A stretch of DNA of 24,191 nucleotides from a virus: IMG/VR virus record IMGVR_UViG_3300020141_000786, positions 1 to 24,191 of that record. The stretch is one strand, 5' to 3'. A program made the translations under genes and the position numbers. Below are positions 1 to 5,701 of the stretch, piece after piece (within the stretch, counting starts at the first letter, position 1; every line of letters starts with the position of its first letter). The notes beneath the pieces were generated by a model. The model searched no databases. It was not told where the DNA came from and saw nothing but the letters and a program-made list of their open reading frames with translations.

Positions 1-2
1 AC

Positions 3-350
3 AAGATCCTAAGCGTTGCAGTTAAGGGTTCAGTACCAGCCAGCGACATGCCAGCCATGTTGCTGATCTTGTCAGACATGCAGTTTAACCAATGTGCTCG
101 TTACGACGACACAGCAATGCAAATGATTGAACGTAAGTTCGCAGATGCAGGTTACACTGTGCCACAGATTGTTTTCTGGAACCTGAACAGTTCGGACAAC
201 GTACCTGTTGCGTCAGACAAGAGTGGTGCCGCATTGGTAAGTGGATTTAGTCCATCGATCATGACTAGCTTGCTAGCCGCTGATTTGGATCAGTTTACTC
301 CAGAAGGCATCATGCTTAAGACAGTAATGAGTGATCGTTACAGTCTGTAA
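3..350 (+). CDS. DUF2828-like (vWA/TROVE-like) protein, C-terminal fragment
   Basis: The reading frame is open from the left edge to a TAA at 348-350, so this is the C-terminal part of a larger gene whose start lies outside the window. The visible end contains a hydrophobic strand followed by LILSDMQFNQ, then KFADAGY..PQIVFWNLN and a GAALVSGFSPSIM segment. I recognise this order from the C-terminal vWA-like half of DUF2828 proteins: a SDMQF metal-site-like turn, a 'PxIVFWN' strand and a 'VSGFSP' loop. That family is common in large phages and its function is unsettled. An in-frame ATG at 48 exists, but the frame continues upstream and SDMQF would sit too close to the N terminus, so 48 is not the likely start. 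A strong terminator follows directly. The family call comes from memory of its motifs. Confidence 0.75.
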   Translation, partial: KILSVAVKGSVPASDMPAMLLILSDMQFNQCARYDDTAMQMIERKFADAGYTVPQIVFWNLNSSDNVPVASDKSGAALVSGFSPSIMTSLLAADLDQFTPEGIMLKTVMSDRYSL

Positions 351-365
351 AAACAATGTTTTTGG

Positions 366-391
366 ATAGCACCTTCGGGTGCTATTTTTTT
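366..391 (+). terminator. Rho-independent terminator with UUCG tetraloop
   Basis: An 8-bp perfect stem (ATAGCACC / GGTGCTAT) is closed by a C(TTCG)G tetraloop at 374-377 and followed by seven Ts (385-391). It starts 16 bases after the stop of the DUF2828-like gene and ends before the convergent gene at 405. There is no T-tract on the other strand, so it serves rightward transcription. Confidence 0.92.
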
Positions 392-404
392 GATGCTATT
401 GTTA

Positions 405-1127
405 TCATAAGACGGCAAGTACCCAGTCGGCAACTTTCTTATTCCATTCTGGCCCAGGGTTTACTCCGTCTCTACCTTTATCACCACTTTCTATCCCATC
501 CGGATAAATGCTTATTGGAATACTAATAAGTCTAACGGCATTTGCTTTACATATTTGGTCTACAAAATGAGCATTCAGTTCTGCGTTATGAGAATTAGAA
601 GTGTCATCTAACAATTTCCAAAATTCTGGAAACGGCGGCGTGCCGCCTGTATTTACTGACTGTTTATAATTGTCTAGAAATACTTCTCGCCTTGAAACAT
701 ATGACCATCCAACTAACACAATAACAGTTTTTGCTTTTTCCTTAAAATACGGAACAGTACAGCTTACCATTCTTGCTATAGTGTCAGATGAGGCTCCAGG
801 AATTCCAAAATTTAATACTGTGATTCCAGTATGTTGTTCTATTAATTTTGAATAAGTTTGTTCTAGACGGATCGCAATGCCCGTTGTCGAACTCATACCA
901 AATGATAATATTACAGTGTCATATTGATCTTTATATTCAGTATCTCTATAACCAAAAGAATTAAACTGATAACTTATTTTGGGATCATGATACTTCTCGT
1001 GTTTAGCAGAATCTGTAGATCGAATAAAAACATCTCCAAGAAACAATAATGTTGTAGATTTGGCGTGTTTTTCAAGTGCAGGAAGAGCACGCCAACTTGG
1101 AGGAATATGTGGGTGAAAGTAAGTCAT
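405..1127 (-). CDS. SGNH/GDSL-hydrolase-like protein with His-to-Asn at the catalytic position
   Basis: This 240-aa protein matches the other SGNH-like proteins of the window in three places: an NSxGYRxxE motif near residues 56-64, a nucleophile-type block FGMSS-x3-G (S79) followed by LEQTYSKLI, and FGIPGASSDTIAR near 108-118. Family members are esterases or lipases acting on acyl groups of glycans or lipids, with Ser and a C-terminal DxxH. Here the C-terminal block reads DGVNPGP, so Asn (about 223) replaces the catalytic His, and activity is doubtful. I chose the ATG at 1127; a TTG two codons upstream is possible. There is no Shine-Dalgarno sequence, and a late-promoter-like AATAAATA ends 7 nt before the ATG. 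The gene stands alone between a convergent terminator and a divergent operon. Confidence 0.85.
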   Translation of the reverse strand: MTYFHPHIPPSWRALPALEKHAKSTTLLFLGDVFIRSTDSAKHEKYHDPKISYQFNSFGYRDTEYKDQYDTVILSFGMSSTTGIAIRLEQTYSKLIEQHTGITVLNFGIPGASSDTIARMVSCTVPYFKEKAKTVIVLVGWSYVSRREVFLDNYKQSVNTGGTPPFPEFWKLLDDTSNSHNAELNAHFVDQICKANAVRLISIPISIYPDGIESGDKGRDGVNPGPEWNKKVADWVLAVL

Positions 1128-1134
1128 AATCAAC

Positions 1135-1142
1135 TATTTATT
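1135..1142 (-). promoter_or_regulatory. T4-type late promoter-like element (AATAAATA)
   Basis: Read leftward this is AATAAATA, one mismatch from the T4 late consensus TATAAATA. It ends 7 nt before the ATG at 1127, so transcription would begin within or next to the start codon region. It resembles the elements at 7331 and 10717. Confidence 0.5.
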
Positions 1143-1165
1143 AATTACCGATTAATCAAAATTAT

Positions 1166-1183
1166 TGTTGTAAAAATACAACA
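1166..1183 (+). repeat. 18-bp palindromic repeat, copy 1 (putative operator)
   Basis: TGTTGTAAAAATACAACA is a perfect 7-bp inverted repeat with an AAAA centre. It ends 10 bp before the -35 box of the promoter at 1194. The identical sequence in the same orientation lies at 2643-2660, upstream of the second consensus promoter. It has no T-tract, so a regulator-binding site is more likely than a terminator. Confidence 0.75.
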
Positions 1184-1193
1184 TATTTGTCTA

Positions 1194-1222
1194 TTGACAT
1201 TGTAGCCAAATGGTGCTATAAT
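1194..1222 (+). promoter_or_regulatory. Consensus sigma70 promoter (TTGACA-17-TATAAT)
   Basis: TTGACA at 1194-1199 and TATAAT at 1217-1222 are separated by exactly 17 bp. The expected start point is about 1229, which is the A of the ATG of the next gene, so its mRNA would be leaderless. Confidence 0.88.
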
Positions 1223-1228
1223 TAACAT

Positions 1229-1786
1229 ATGAAACAAAACGTACAAGCTATTCGAGAAGTTTTTGAGCAACTGGGTTTTGATTGGGTTGAACCATATCAA
1301 ACTACAGAAGGCGCAATTAACAGACAGGAAGTAGGCAACCATCGTGGATTGTATTACATCTATCCTGAAGTAAATTTTTACTTTGGTAAGGCGGCCACTA
1401 ATACAGTTATTAATCGTCACCAAACACATCGTCCAAAATTGGATGTGGACTTGGCCTGCTTGTACAGTACACCAGTTGAAAAAGTGGAACCAAAATGGCA
1501 GTTCCCAGAAGGATGGAAAGAAGGTGTATGCAAATACATTATTGAAGGTGTGGATAGTATTCCTAGCCACTATGTTAAAATTGGAAAGAAGAAGGTAGCA
1601 CCTGGTGTGCTGGACTTTCCAGTACAACATAAAGTTAACGTTGATACGTTGACTGTTCTAGTTTGGAATTTGGATCACATGTCCGCTGAACAAATTAGTT
1701 TGATTGAAGAGGCTATAATTCCGGTGATTTGGCCTTATTGTAATAATGAGACGTATAGAAAAAGAAAACGAGAAAAGAATGTATAA
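1229..1786 (+). CDS. GIY-YIG-like domain protein (putative)
   Basis: This 185-aa protein has features reminiscent of a GIY-YIG nuclease domain: GLYYIY at 40-45, then YFGKA at 51-55 after a short gap, R63/H64 in the following helix, and IEEAIIPVIWPYCNNE near 159-174, which resembles the E...P..N end of the domain. Family members cut DNA (homing endonucleases, UvrC, phage nucleases). The match is by motif order only, and the lysine- and arginine-rich tail would suit nucleic-acid binding. The ATG at 1229 lies 6 nt after a perfect -10 box with no Shine-Dalgarno sequence, so the message may be leaderless. There is no later Met near the N terminus that could serve instead. It is the first gene of a rightward operon and overlaps the next gene by 8 bp (ATGTATAA). 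Confidence 0.72.
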   Translation: MKQNVQAIREVFEQLGFDWVEPYQTTEGAINRQEVGNHRGLYYIYPEVNFYFGKAATNTVINRHQTHRPKLDVDLACLYSTPVEKVEPKWQFPEGWKEGVCKYIIEGVDSIPSHYVKIGKKKVAPGVLDFPVQHKVNVDTLTVLVWNLDHMSAEQISLIEEAIIPVIWPYCNNETYRKRKREKNV

Positions 1787-2009
1787 AGTGATATGTAATA
1801 ATGCTGAGTTAGATAGATTCATAACTTTGAACGAAGCAATGTCCTTTGCTAAGTTAGTAGGAACATTTGTAGTAATCAAAGGCCCTAATTTTGAAGTAGT
1901 AGGTAGATTTGGTGTTGACAGCGTTGTAGAAGGCAAGTGCCCAGACGGTGTTGCATACGATTGGAATAAAGCGAGCCGTATTGGCCGCGTTAAAAAGGAG
2001 CGTGTATAA
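1779..2009 (+). CDS. Small unknown phage protein (76 aa)
   Basis: I do not recognise this protein. It is 76 aa, begins MYKVICNNAELDRF, has a FVVIKGPNFEVVGRFGVD segment that looks like a beta hairpin, and ends in a basic tail (RIGRVKKERV). I chose the ATG at 1779, not the in-frame ATG at 1746, because it is preceded by a purine-rich stretch (GAGAAAAGA) and overlaps the upstream stop by 8 bp, an arrangement seen repeatedly in this window. Its own stop overlaps the next ATG (TAATG), so it sits in a coupled operon between the GIY-YIG-like gene and the phosphatase. Confidence 0.8.
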   Translation: MYKVICNNAELDRFITLNEAMSFAKLVGTFVVIKGPNFEVVGRFGVDSVVEGKCPDGVAYDWNKASRIGRVKKERV

Positions 2010-2476
2010 TGCCATGGATTGAAAATGTCGCGGCCGCTGATATTCCTACAGGATTCCATCACGCGGCTGGAGAAAATAGTATGCTGATCAGCATTGTTGA
2101 TCCAGCTAGTTGGCGCCCCGAAGCCAAACATGAATTCAAAGAGCGTCACAACTTTGAGTTTCTGGACATTGAAGAAAAAGACTTTGCCCTTGACGAAGCC
2201 ATGCGTTGTAGTCATGAGCAAGCCGCTGAACTTGTTCGTTTATTGCAACACGCCTTGGACAATCGTATGAATGTGGTTGTGCATTGCTATGCAGGCATTT
2301 GCAGATCGGGTGCGGTTTGTGAGGTTGGAGTTATGATGGGCTTTCAGGATACTGAAAGATTTAGGAGTCCTAACTTATTGGTCAAGCATCGAATGATGAA
2401 GGCTTTAGGTTGGACATATGATGAAAATGAAAAGCCAAACATTGATGACTGGCGTACATTTAGGAGTGTAGATTGA
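2009..2476 (+). CDS. Dual-specificity / tyrosine phosphatase-like protein
   Basis: This 155-aa protein carries the CX5R signature of protein tyrosine phosphatases: VVVHCYAGICRSGAV, with H92, catalytic C93, R99 and S100, behind a hydrophobic strand. An upstream acidic region (DEAMRCSHEQAAELV) and the C-terminal helix fit a small dual-specificity-type fold. Such enzymes remove phosphate from proteins, nucleotides or RNA ends through a phosphocysteine intermediate; the phage substrate is unknown. AAGGAG (1995-2000) lies 8 nt before the ATG, which overlaps the upstream stop. The next small gene starts within its stop codon (TTGA). A kinase-like gene and a metallophosphoesterase lie downstream, so this stretch is rich in phosphate-transfer chemistry. 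Confidence 0.88.
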   Translation: MPWIENVAAADIPTGFHHAAGENSMLISIVDPASWRPEAKHEFKERHNFEFLDIEEKDFALDEAMRCSHEQAAELVRLLQHALDNRMNVVVHCYAGICRSGAVCEVGVMMGFQDTERFRSPNLLVKHRMMKALGWTYDENEKPNIDDWRTFRSVD

Positions 2477-2640
2477 AAATTCAATTTGATAAAGATACAA
2501 TGCCCGACGAACTTTATAATGCGCTACTACAGCACTTTGTAAATGAAGCAGTAGGATTGGGCGTTGAAGTAAACAAGTTTACTCAGTTTGACAACTGGAT
2601 AGTTGAATGTACTGTAGACGCTAGAGAAGCAGTACACTAA
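2473..2640 (+). CDS. Small unknown protein (55 aa), TTG start
   Basis: This gene is short. A TTG start at 2473 overlaps the upstream TGA (TTGA) and has AGGAG (2462-2466) 6 nt upstream. The product begins MKIQFDKDTMPDELY and continues as a mixed alpha/beta sequence with NALLQHFVNEAVGLGVEV and FDNWIVECTVD. An in-frame ATG at 2500 would give 46 aa but has no ribosome-binding site, so I prefer TTG. It ends the first rightward operon, just before the second palindrome. Function is not recognised. Confidence 0.7.
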   Translation: MKIQFDKDTMPDELYNALLQHFVNEAVGLGVEVNKFTQFDNWIVECTVDAREAVH

Positions 2641-2642
2641 AC

Positions 2643-2660
2643 TGTTGTAAAAATACAACA
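2643..2660 (+). repeat. 18-bp palindromic repeat, copy 2 (putative operator)
   Basis: This is the same 18 bases as at 1166-1183 (TGTTGTAAAAATACAACA), starting 2 bp after the stop codon at 2640 and ending 20 bp before the -35 box at 2681. In copy 1 that distance is 10 bp, so the two sites differ by about one helical turn relative to their promoters. Confidence 0.75.
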
Positions 2661-2663
2661 TTG

Positions 2664-2690
2664 ACCCTGTCAGTCTCTGGTTGACAGGGT
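2664..2690 (+). repeat. 9-bp inverted repeat overlapping the second promoter's -35 box
   Basis: ACCCTGTCA (2664-2672) and TGACAGGGT (2682-2690) are perfect inverted repeats around a 9-nt loop, and the right arm covers most of the TTGACA box. It could be a second operator, or a weak terminator for the upstream operon; the downstream bases are only moderately T-rich. Confidence 0.6.
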
Positions 2691-2709
2691 GTTCGTTTGG
2701 CAGTATAAT
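2681..2709 (+). promoter_or_regulatory. Consensus sigma70 promoter (TTGACA-17-TATAAT)
   Basis: TTGACA at 2681-2686 and TATAAT at 2704-2709 are separated by 17 bp, as in the promoter at 1194. Both promoters have TTAACATA a few bases at most after the -10 box. Here there is a leader of about 24 nt with an AAGGAG site before the ATG at 2740. Confidence 0.88.
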
Positions 2710-2739
2710 ATTAACATACAGACACAAAAGGAGCGCAGA

Positions 2740-2931
2740 ATGGGATTTCGTATTTTAGGCATGTCAGCAGACTTAATGCAAGGTTATGAATCTCGCAAAG
2801 GTTTGGAAGGCCCATTCAACTTCAACGGTGTTATCCTGTACTATGATCCTAAAGAAGGCAAGTACTGGAATCCAAAAACAGATTTTTATATACCCCACGA
2901 CGAATATTTTCGTCTGGTTGGATTAATTTAA
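2740..2931 (+). CDS. Small unknown protein (63 aa)
   Basis: This 63-aa product begins MGFRILGMSADLMQGY and contains FNGVILYYDPKEGKYWNP and FYIPHDEYFRLVGLI. The aromatic-rich short strands suggest a small compact beta fold. I do not recognise it. I chose the ATG at 2740 because AAGGAG (2728-2733) lies 6 nt upstream and because the consensus promoter's start point falls just before it; an upstream in-frame ATG at 2689 lies inside the promoter. It is the first gene of the operon that continues with the metallophosphoesterase and the kinase, 15 bp away. Confidence 0.8.
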   Translation: MGFRILGMSADLMQGYESRKGLEGPFNFNGVILYYDPKEGKYWNPKTDFYIPHDEYFRLVGLI

Positions 2932-2946
2932 AGAAAGGAGGGTAAG

Positions 2947-3552
2947 ATGCCTAGTGTATTTTTAGTTAGCGATACGCACTTTGGTCATACAGGTGTTTGC
3001 CGCTTCACTCGTAACGATGGTATTACAAAATTACGGCCATGGGATAGTCCTGAAGAAATGGACGAAGCTATGGTTAAAGCATGGAACGAACGTGTTAAAC
3101 CCACTGACAAGGTCTATCATTTAGGCGATGTTGTTATTAACCGTAAGGCATTAAAGACATTAGCTCGCTTAAACGGCGACAAGGTTTTAATCCGCGGAAA
3201 CCACGACATCTTCCGTGATGACGAGTATAGGACTTACTTCCGTGAGTTACGTGCCTACCATGTTATGAACGGAATGATCTTAAGCCACATCCCGTTACAC
3301 AGTGACAGTTTAGGTCGTTTTGGTGTTAACATTCACGGACATACTCATGCAAATCGTGTGAAAAAGGCTCGTGGTGTTGATGCCAGGACTGGTGAAGTTT
3401 TATACAGCGATGAAAACGATGTTCGTTACCATTGTGTTTGTGTGGAACAAACTCCAGACTTTGCGCCTATCTTATTCGAAGACGTTGTTGCACGGATCGA
3501 AGCAGAGGGTGGAAGTATTGGATTTAAGTCTGGCAACGGCCCAACAATGTAA
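2947..3552 (+). CDS. Calcineurin-like metallophosphoesterase
   Basis: All metal-binding motifs of the calcineurin-like phosphoesterase fold are present in order: SDTHFGH (D9, H11), LGDV (D61), GNHD (N85, H86, D87), SHIP (H114) and GHTH (H132, H134). These enzymes use two metal ions to hydrolyse phosphomono- or diesters of nucleotides, nucleic acids or proteins. The 201-aa length suits a single-domain enzyme. AAGGAGG (2935-2941) lies 5 nt before the ATG. The gene is followed at once by a polynucleotide-kinase-like gene whose Shine-Dalgarno sequence overlaps this gene's stop, so the two are co-expressed. Kinase and metallophosphoesterase domains are also paired in bacterial Pnkp RNA-repair enzymes, which hints at nucleic-acid end processing; this is inference. 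Confidence 0.93.
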   Translation: MPSVFLVSDTHFGHTGVCRFTRNDGITKLRPWDSPEEMDEAMVKAWNERVKPTDKVYHLGDVVINRKALKTLARLNGDKVLIRGNHDIFRDDEYRTYFRELRAYHVMNGMILSHIPLHSDSLGRFGVNIHGHTHANRVKKARGVDARTGEVLYSDENDVRYHCVCVEQTPDFAPILFEDVVARIEAEGGSIGFKSGNGPTM

Positions 3553-3560
3553 GGAGTGTT

Positions 3561-4022
3561 ATGTTAACGTGTTATCAACTTGTCGGAGTGTCAGGCTCGG
3601 GTAAAAGTACTTGGATAGATACTCAAGACTGGGCTATTACTTGTGCTAAAGTAAGCACGGACAAGTGGGTAGAAATTTATGCTAAGGAAGTGGGTCGTAC
3701 CTATTCCGAAGTATTTGCAGATTTCATGCCTACTGCTGTGGATCTTATGGCTAAGGAAGTTGTCATGTCTCGGGAGATGAAGCGTGACATTGTTTGGGAT
3801 CAAACTAGCACTACTGTTAAAAGTCGTGCTCGTAAGTTTAATATGCTTCCAGACTATAAACATATTGCTGTGGTGTTTAGAACTCCGGAACATACTGAAC
3901 TCATGCGTCGATTGCAGAGCCGTCCAGGCAAAGATATACCTGATCATGTTATTGCTAGTATGATTGCTGGGTGGGAAGAACCCACCGAAGAAGAAGGTTT
4001 TAAAGAAATTTGGTACGTTTAA
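3561..4022 (+). CDS. P-loop kinase related to T4 polynucleotide kinase domain
   Basis: This 153-aa protein opens with a strand and Walker A motif (VGVSGSGKST, K15, S16), followed by a VSTDKW segment at the place where T4 polynucleotide kinase has its 'NRDDYR' strand, then DIVWDQTSTTVKSRARK (lid and substrate helix with an Asp) and HIAVVFRTPEHTELMRR. The end, KDIPDHVIASMIAGWEEPTEEEGF, resembles the 'PIDVLRSMYKSM' end of the T4 kinase domain. The likely reaction is transfer of the ATP gamma-phosphate to a 5'-OH of a nucleic acid or to a small molecule. There is no phosphatase domain in the same polypeptide, but the preceding gene encodes a metallophosphoesterase. AAGGAG (3551-3556) lies 4 nt before the ATG. 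A strong terminator follows. Confidence 0.85.
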   Translation: MLTCYQLVGVSGSGKSTWIDTQDWAITCAKVSTDKWVEIYAKEVGRTYSEVFADFMPTAVDLMAKEVVMSREMKRDIVWDQTSTTVKSRARKFNMLPDYKHIAVVFRTPEHTELMRRLQSRPGKDIPDHVIASMIAGWEEPTEEEGFKEIWYV

Positions 4023-4033
4023 ATGCGTACATA

Positions 4034-4060
4034 ATAGGGCTCTAAGAGCCCTATTTTTTT
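4034..4060 (+). terminator. Rho-independent terminator
   Basis: A 9-bp perfect stem ATAGGGCTC / GAGCCCTAT (4034-4042, 4046-4054) has a TAA loop and is followed by a run of Ts to 4060. It ends the operon that begins at the promoter at 2681 and separates it from the late gene at 4119. Confidence 0.93.
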
Positions 4061-4084
4061 GACTTGTGCTTCTCTGTATTCGTG

Positions 4085-4092
4085 TATAAATA
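4085..4092 (+). promoter_or_regulatory. T4-type late promoter (TATAAATA)
   Basis: An exact match to the T4 late promoter consensus TATAAATA, 26 nt before the ATG of a structural gene that has its own GGAG site. It implies a gp55-like late sigma factor in this phage. Confidence 0.85.
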
Positions 4093-4118
4093 CACTATAG
4101 AATATTGGAGATAGCACG

Positions 4119-5147
4119 ATGTCGCTAAGAATTAGAAGAGGATTAAATAGTCAACGAAGCTCTGTCCTTTTAGACACGGGCGAAATTGCATGGGCAACCG
4201 ATACAAAAAAGCTGTATGTTGGAGACGGTAGTACCAGTGGCGGCGTTCATGTACTTGCAACTAGTGTGGACGAAACATCCGGACTTGCTTGGGACAGTAC
4301 TACACAAAAAATTAAATATACCGGTGCTTTAGGTACTGCGTTATCTAACATAGTTGAAGATCTTAGCCCAGAGCTGGGTGGTAATTTAAATTTAAATAAT
4401 AGAACAATTAACGGTACTGGCACTATTAATTTCACCGGCGGAATTACAGCATCAACACTAAGCCTTGCTACTGGTTTAAGTGCTAGTTTGTCGTTGAACA
4501 ATCAAAATATTACTGGAACTGGTAATATTGGTATCACTGGTAATCTATCTGCTACTGGTACAATATCTACTACAACTGGTTTAGGTGCAAATTTAGCATT
4601 AAACAATTATAATATTAATGGTTTTGGTAATATTAATATTGTCGGATTCTTGGCTGCAACTGGGCCAGTTACTGTAGGAAACACAATTACTGACGGTACG
4701 TTGAATATTTATAATCAACAAAGTTCGTATTGCGTATTCAATTCACTTGCTGGCGCTAATACAGCATTTATGGAGATGCAAGTTTCCAACGGGACATTTG
4801 CTACTCCTACTCCGGTAACACAAAACGACTTGATGGGCGGGATAATTTTTCGAGGCTACGTTACAGGCGGAACGTTTGAACGAGCTGTTGTTATAGGATC
4901 CCAAGCAGATGGAAACGTGGTAAACGGCCAGGTTCCTGGTAAGTTCTTGGTAGTAACTACTAATGCGGCTGGTGCTGGCTTCAATACATTATCTTTTGAT
5001 AAGAACGGAGTGTTGTCCACTCCAATACTGCAAGTTGCAAATGTTTCTGGAACATTACCTACATCTCCAGCAATAGGTATGATTGTACTAGATGGCACAA
5101 TATTTAAAGGATACACGAGTGCAGGCTGGGTAGATTTAAATGTTTAA
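4119..5147 (+). CDS. Tail-fibre/adhesin-like structural protein with repeats
   Basis: This 342-aa virion-type protein starts with RIRRGLNSQRSS..DTGEIAWATDTKKLYVGDGST (residues 4-39), the short N-terminal module found at the start of many phage fibre and receptor-binding proteins (compare the Mtd N-terminal domain: 'GEIGYETDTGKLKIGDGTT'). Residues about 90-185 hold three degenerate repeats of 34-35 aa, each with LxLNN..I.G.G.I.I.G, a glycine-, asparagine- and threonine-rich beta-structure expected of trimeric fibres. The C-terminal part (LPTSPAIGMIVLDGTIFKGYTSAGWVDL) resembles short fibre-tip ends. It has a perfect late promoter and GGAG (4107-4110) 8 nt before the ATG. Its stop overlaps the convergent gene at 5144 by 4 bp. 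It is the only clear structural gene in the window and a possible target of the neighbouring modification enzymes (inference). Confidence 0.87.
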   Translation: MSLRIRRGLNSQRSSVLLDTGEIAWATDTKKLYVGDGSTSGGVHVLATSVDETSGLAWDSTTQKIKYTGALGTALSNIVEDLSPELGGNLNLNNRTINGTGTINFTGGITASTLSLATGLSASLSLNNQNITGTGNIGITGNLSATGTISTTTGLGANLALNNYNINGFGNINIVGFLAATGPVTVGNTITDGTLNIYNQQSSYCVFNSLAGANTAFMEMQVSNGTFATPTPVTQNDLMGGIIFRGYVTGGTFERAVVIGSQADGNVVNGQVPGKFLVVTTNAAGAGFNTLSFDKNGVLSTPILQVANVSGTLPTSPAIGMIVLDGTIFKGYTSAGWVDLNV

Positions 5148-5701
5148 TTCCATCTTGGATACTGGTTCAACTGAGTAAGGAAGGTATTAACTTTTAACTT
5201 CCAAAAAGTTTGTAAATGTCCTCGATATTCTAACTCACAGGTACGCTCAAGTGTACCTGTTTTCACGAGAGTAGGACAGTAAATATTATGCACTGGCCGT
5301 TGTTTCCCCACTTCGCTAGGATGACTAGATATGTACATATTGCTATCGGCACCACACCACTCTATACACATAGGTATAAAGAATTGAGCCGTTAAGTTTT
5401 GATGCTCTTTAATTTGTCGATTGGCTGTTCCTAATGCGTGTATCGGACGAGCATCGGCAAATATACAAGTACGGGCACATATTCGATAAGAATTAAGACC
5501 TAATTCAGGTAGTGAATGTGCAGCAACACTACCTACCGCTCGATCATCTCGATACAATATCCATACACAACTACGTTCTTCTTTGGCAAAACAATCTACC
5601 ATAACCTGTTGGCTTGAATTATTTGTAAAGCCGCATCGTTCTGCTTCTGCGTAGAATGCAGATAAATCTAAATCCGAACTCCATGGTATTAATTTATACA
5701 T
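5144..5701 (-). CDS. Unknown protein, possibly GNAT-like acetyltransferase
   Basis: This 185-aa protein begins MYKLIPWSSDLDLSAFYAEAERCGF and has a CVWILYRDDRAVGSVAAHSL segment that resembles the central strands of the GNAT fold (hydrophobic strand, turn with charged residues, 'vGsvaa' strand). However, the acetyl-CoA-binding signature (R/Q-x-x-G-x-G/A) is not clearly present, so the family call is weak. It has several cysteines, including IEWCGADSN. It is the last gene of a leftward block that starts at 7326 and overlaps the aminotransferase-like gene by 8 bp (ATGTATAA). Its stop overlaps that of the convergent tail-fibre-like gene. A role in modifying a product of the same block is plausible but not shown. 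Confidence 0.8.
   Translation of the reverse strand: MYKLIPWSSDLDLSAFYAEAERCGFTNNSSQQVMVDCFAKEERSCVWILYRDDRAVGSVAAHSLPELGLNSYRICARTCIFADARPIHALGTANRQIKEHQNLTAQFFIPMCIEWCGADSNMYISSHPSEVGKQRPVHNIYCPTLVKTGTLERTCELEYRGHLQTFWKLKVNTFLTQLNQYPRWN

Noticed and set aside
1145-2221. Long minus-strand open frames opposite 1229-2476
   Set aside because: They lie antisense to genes with family motifs, strong promoters and ribosome-binding sites, and their translations show no recognisable motif.
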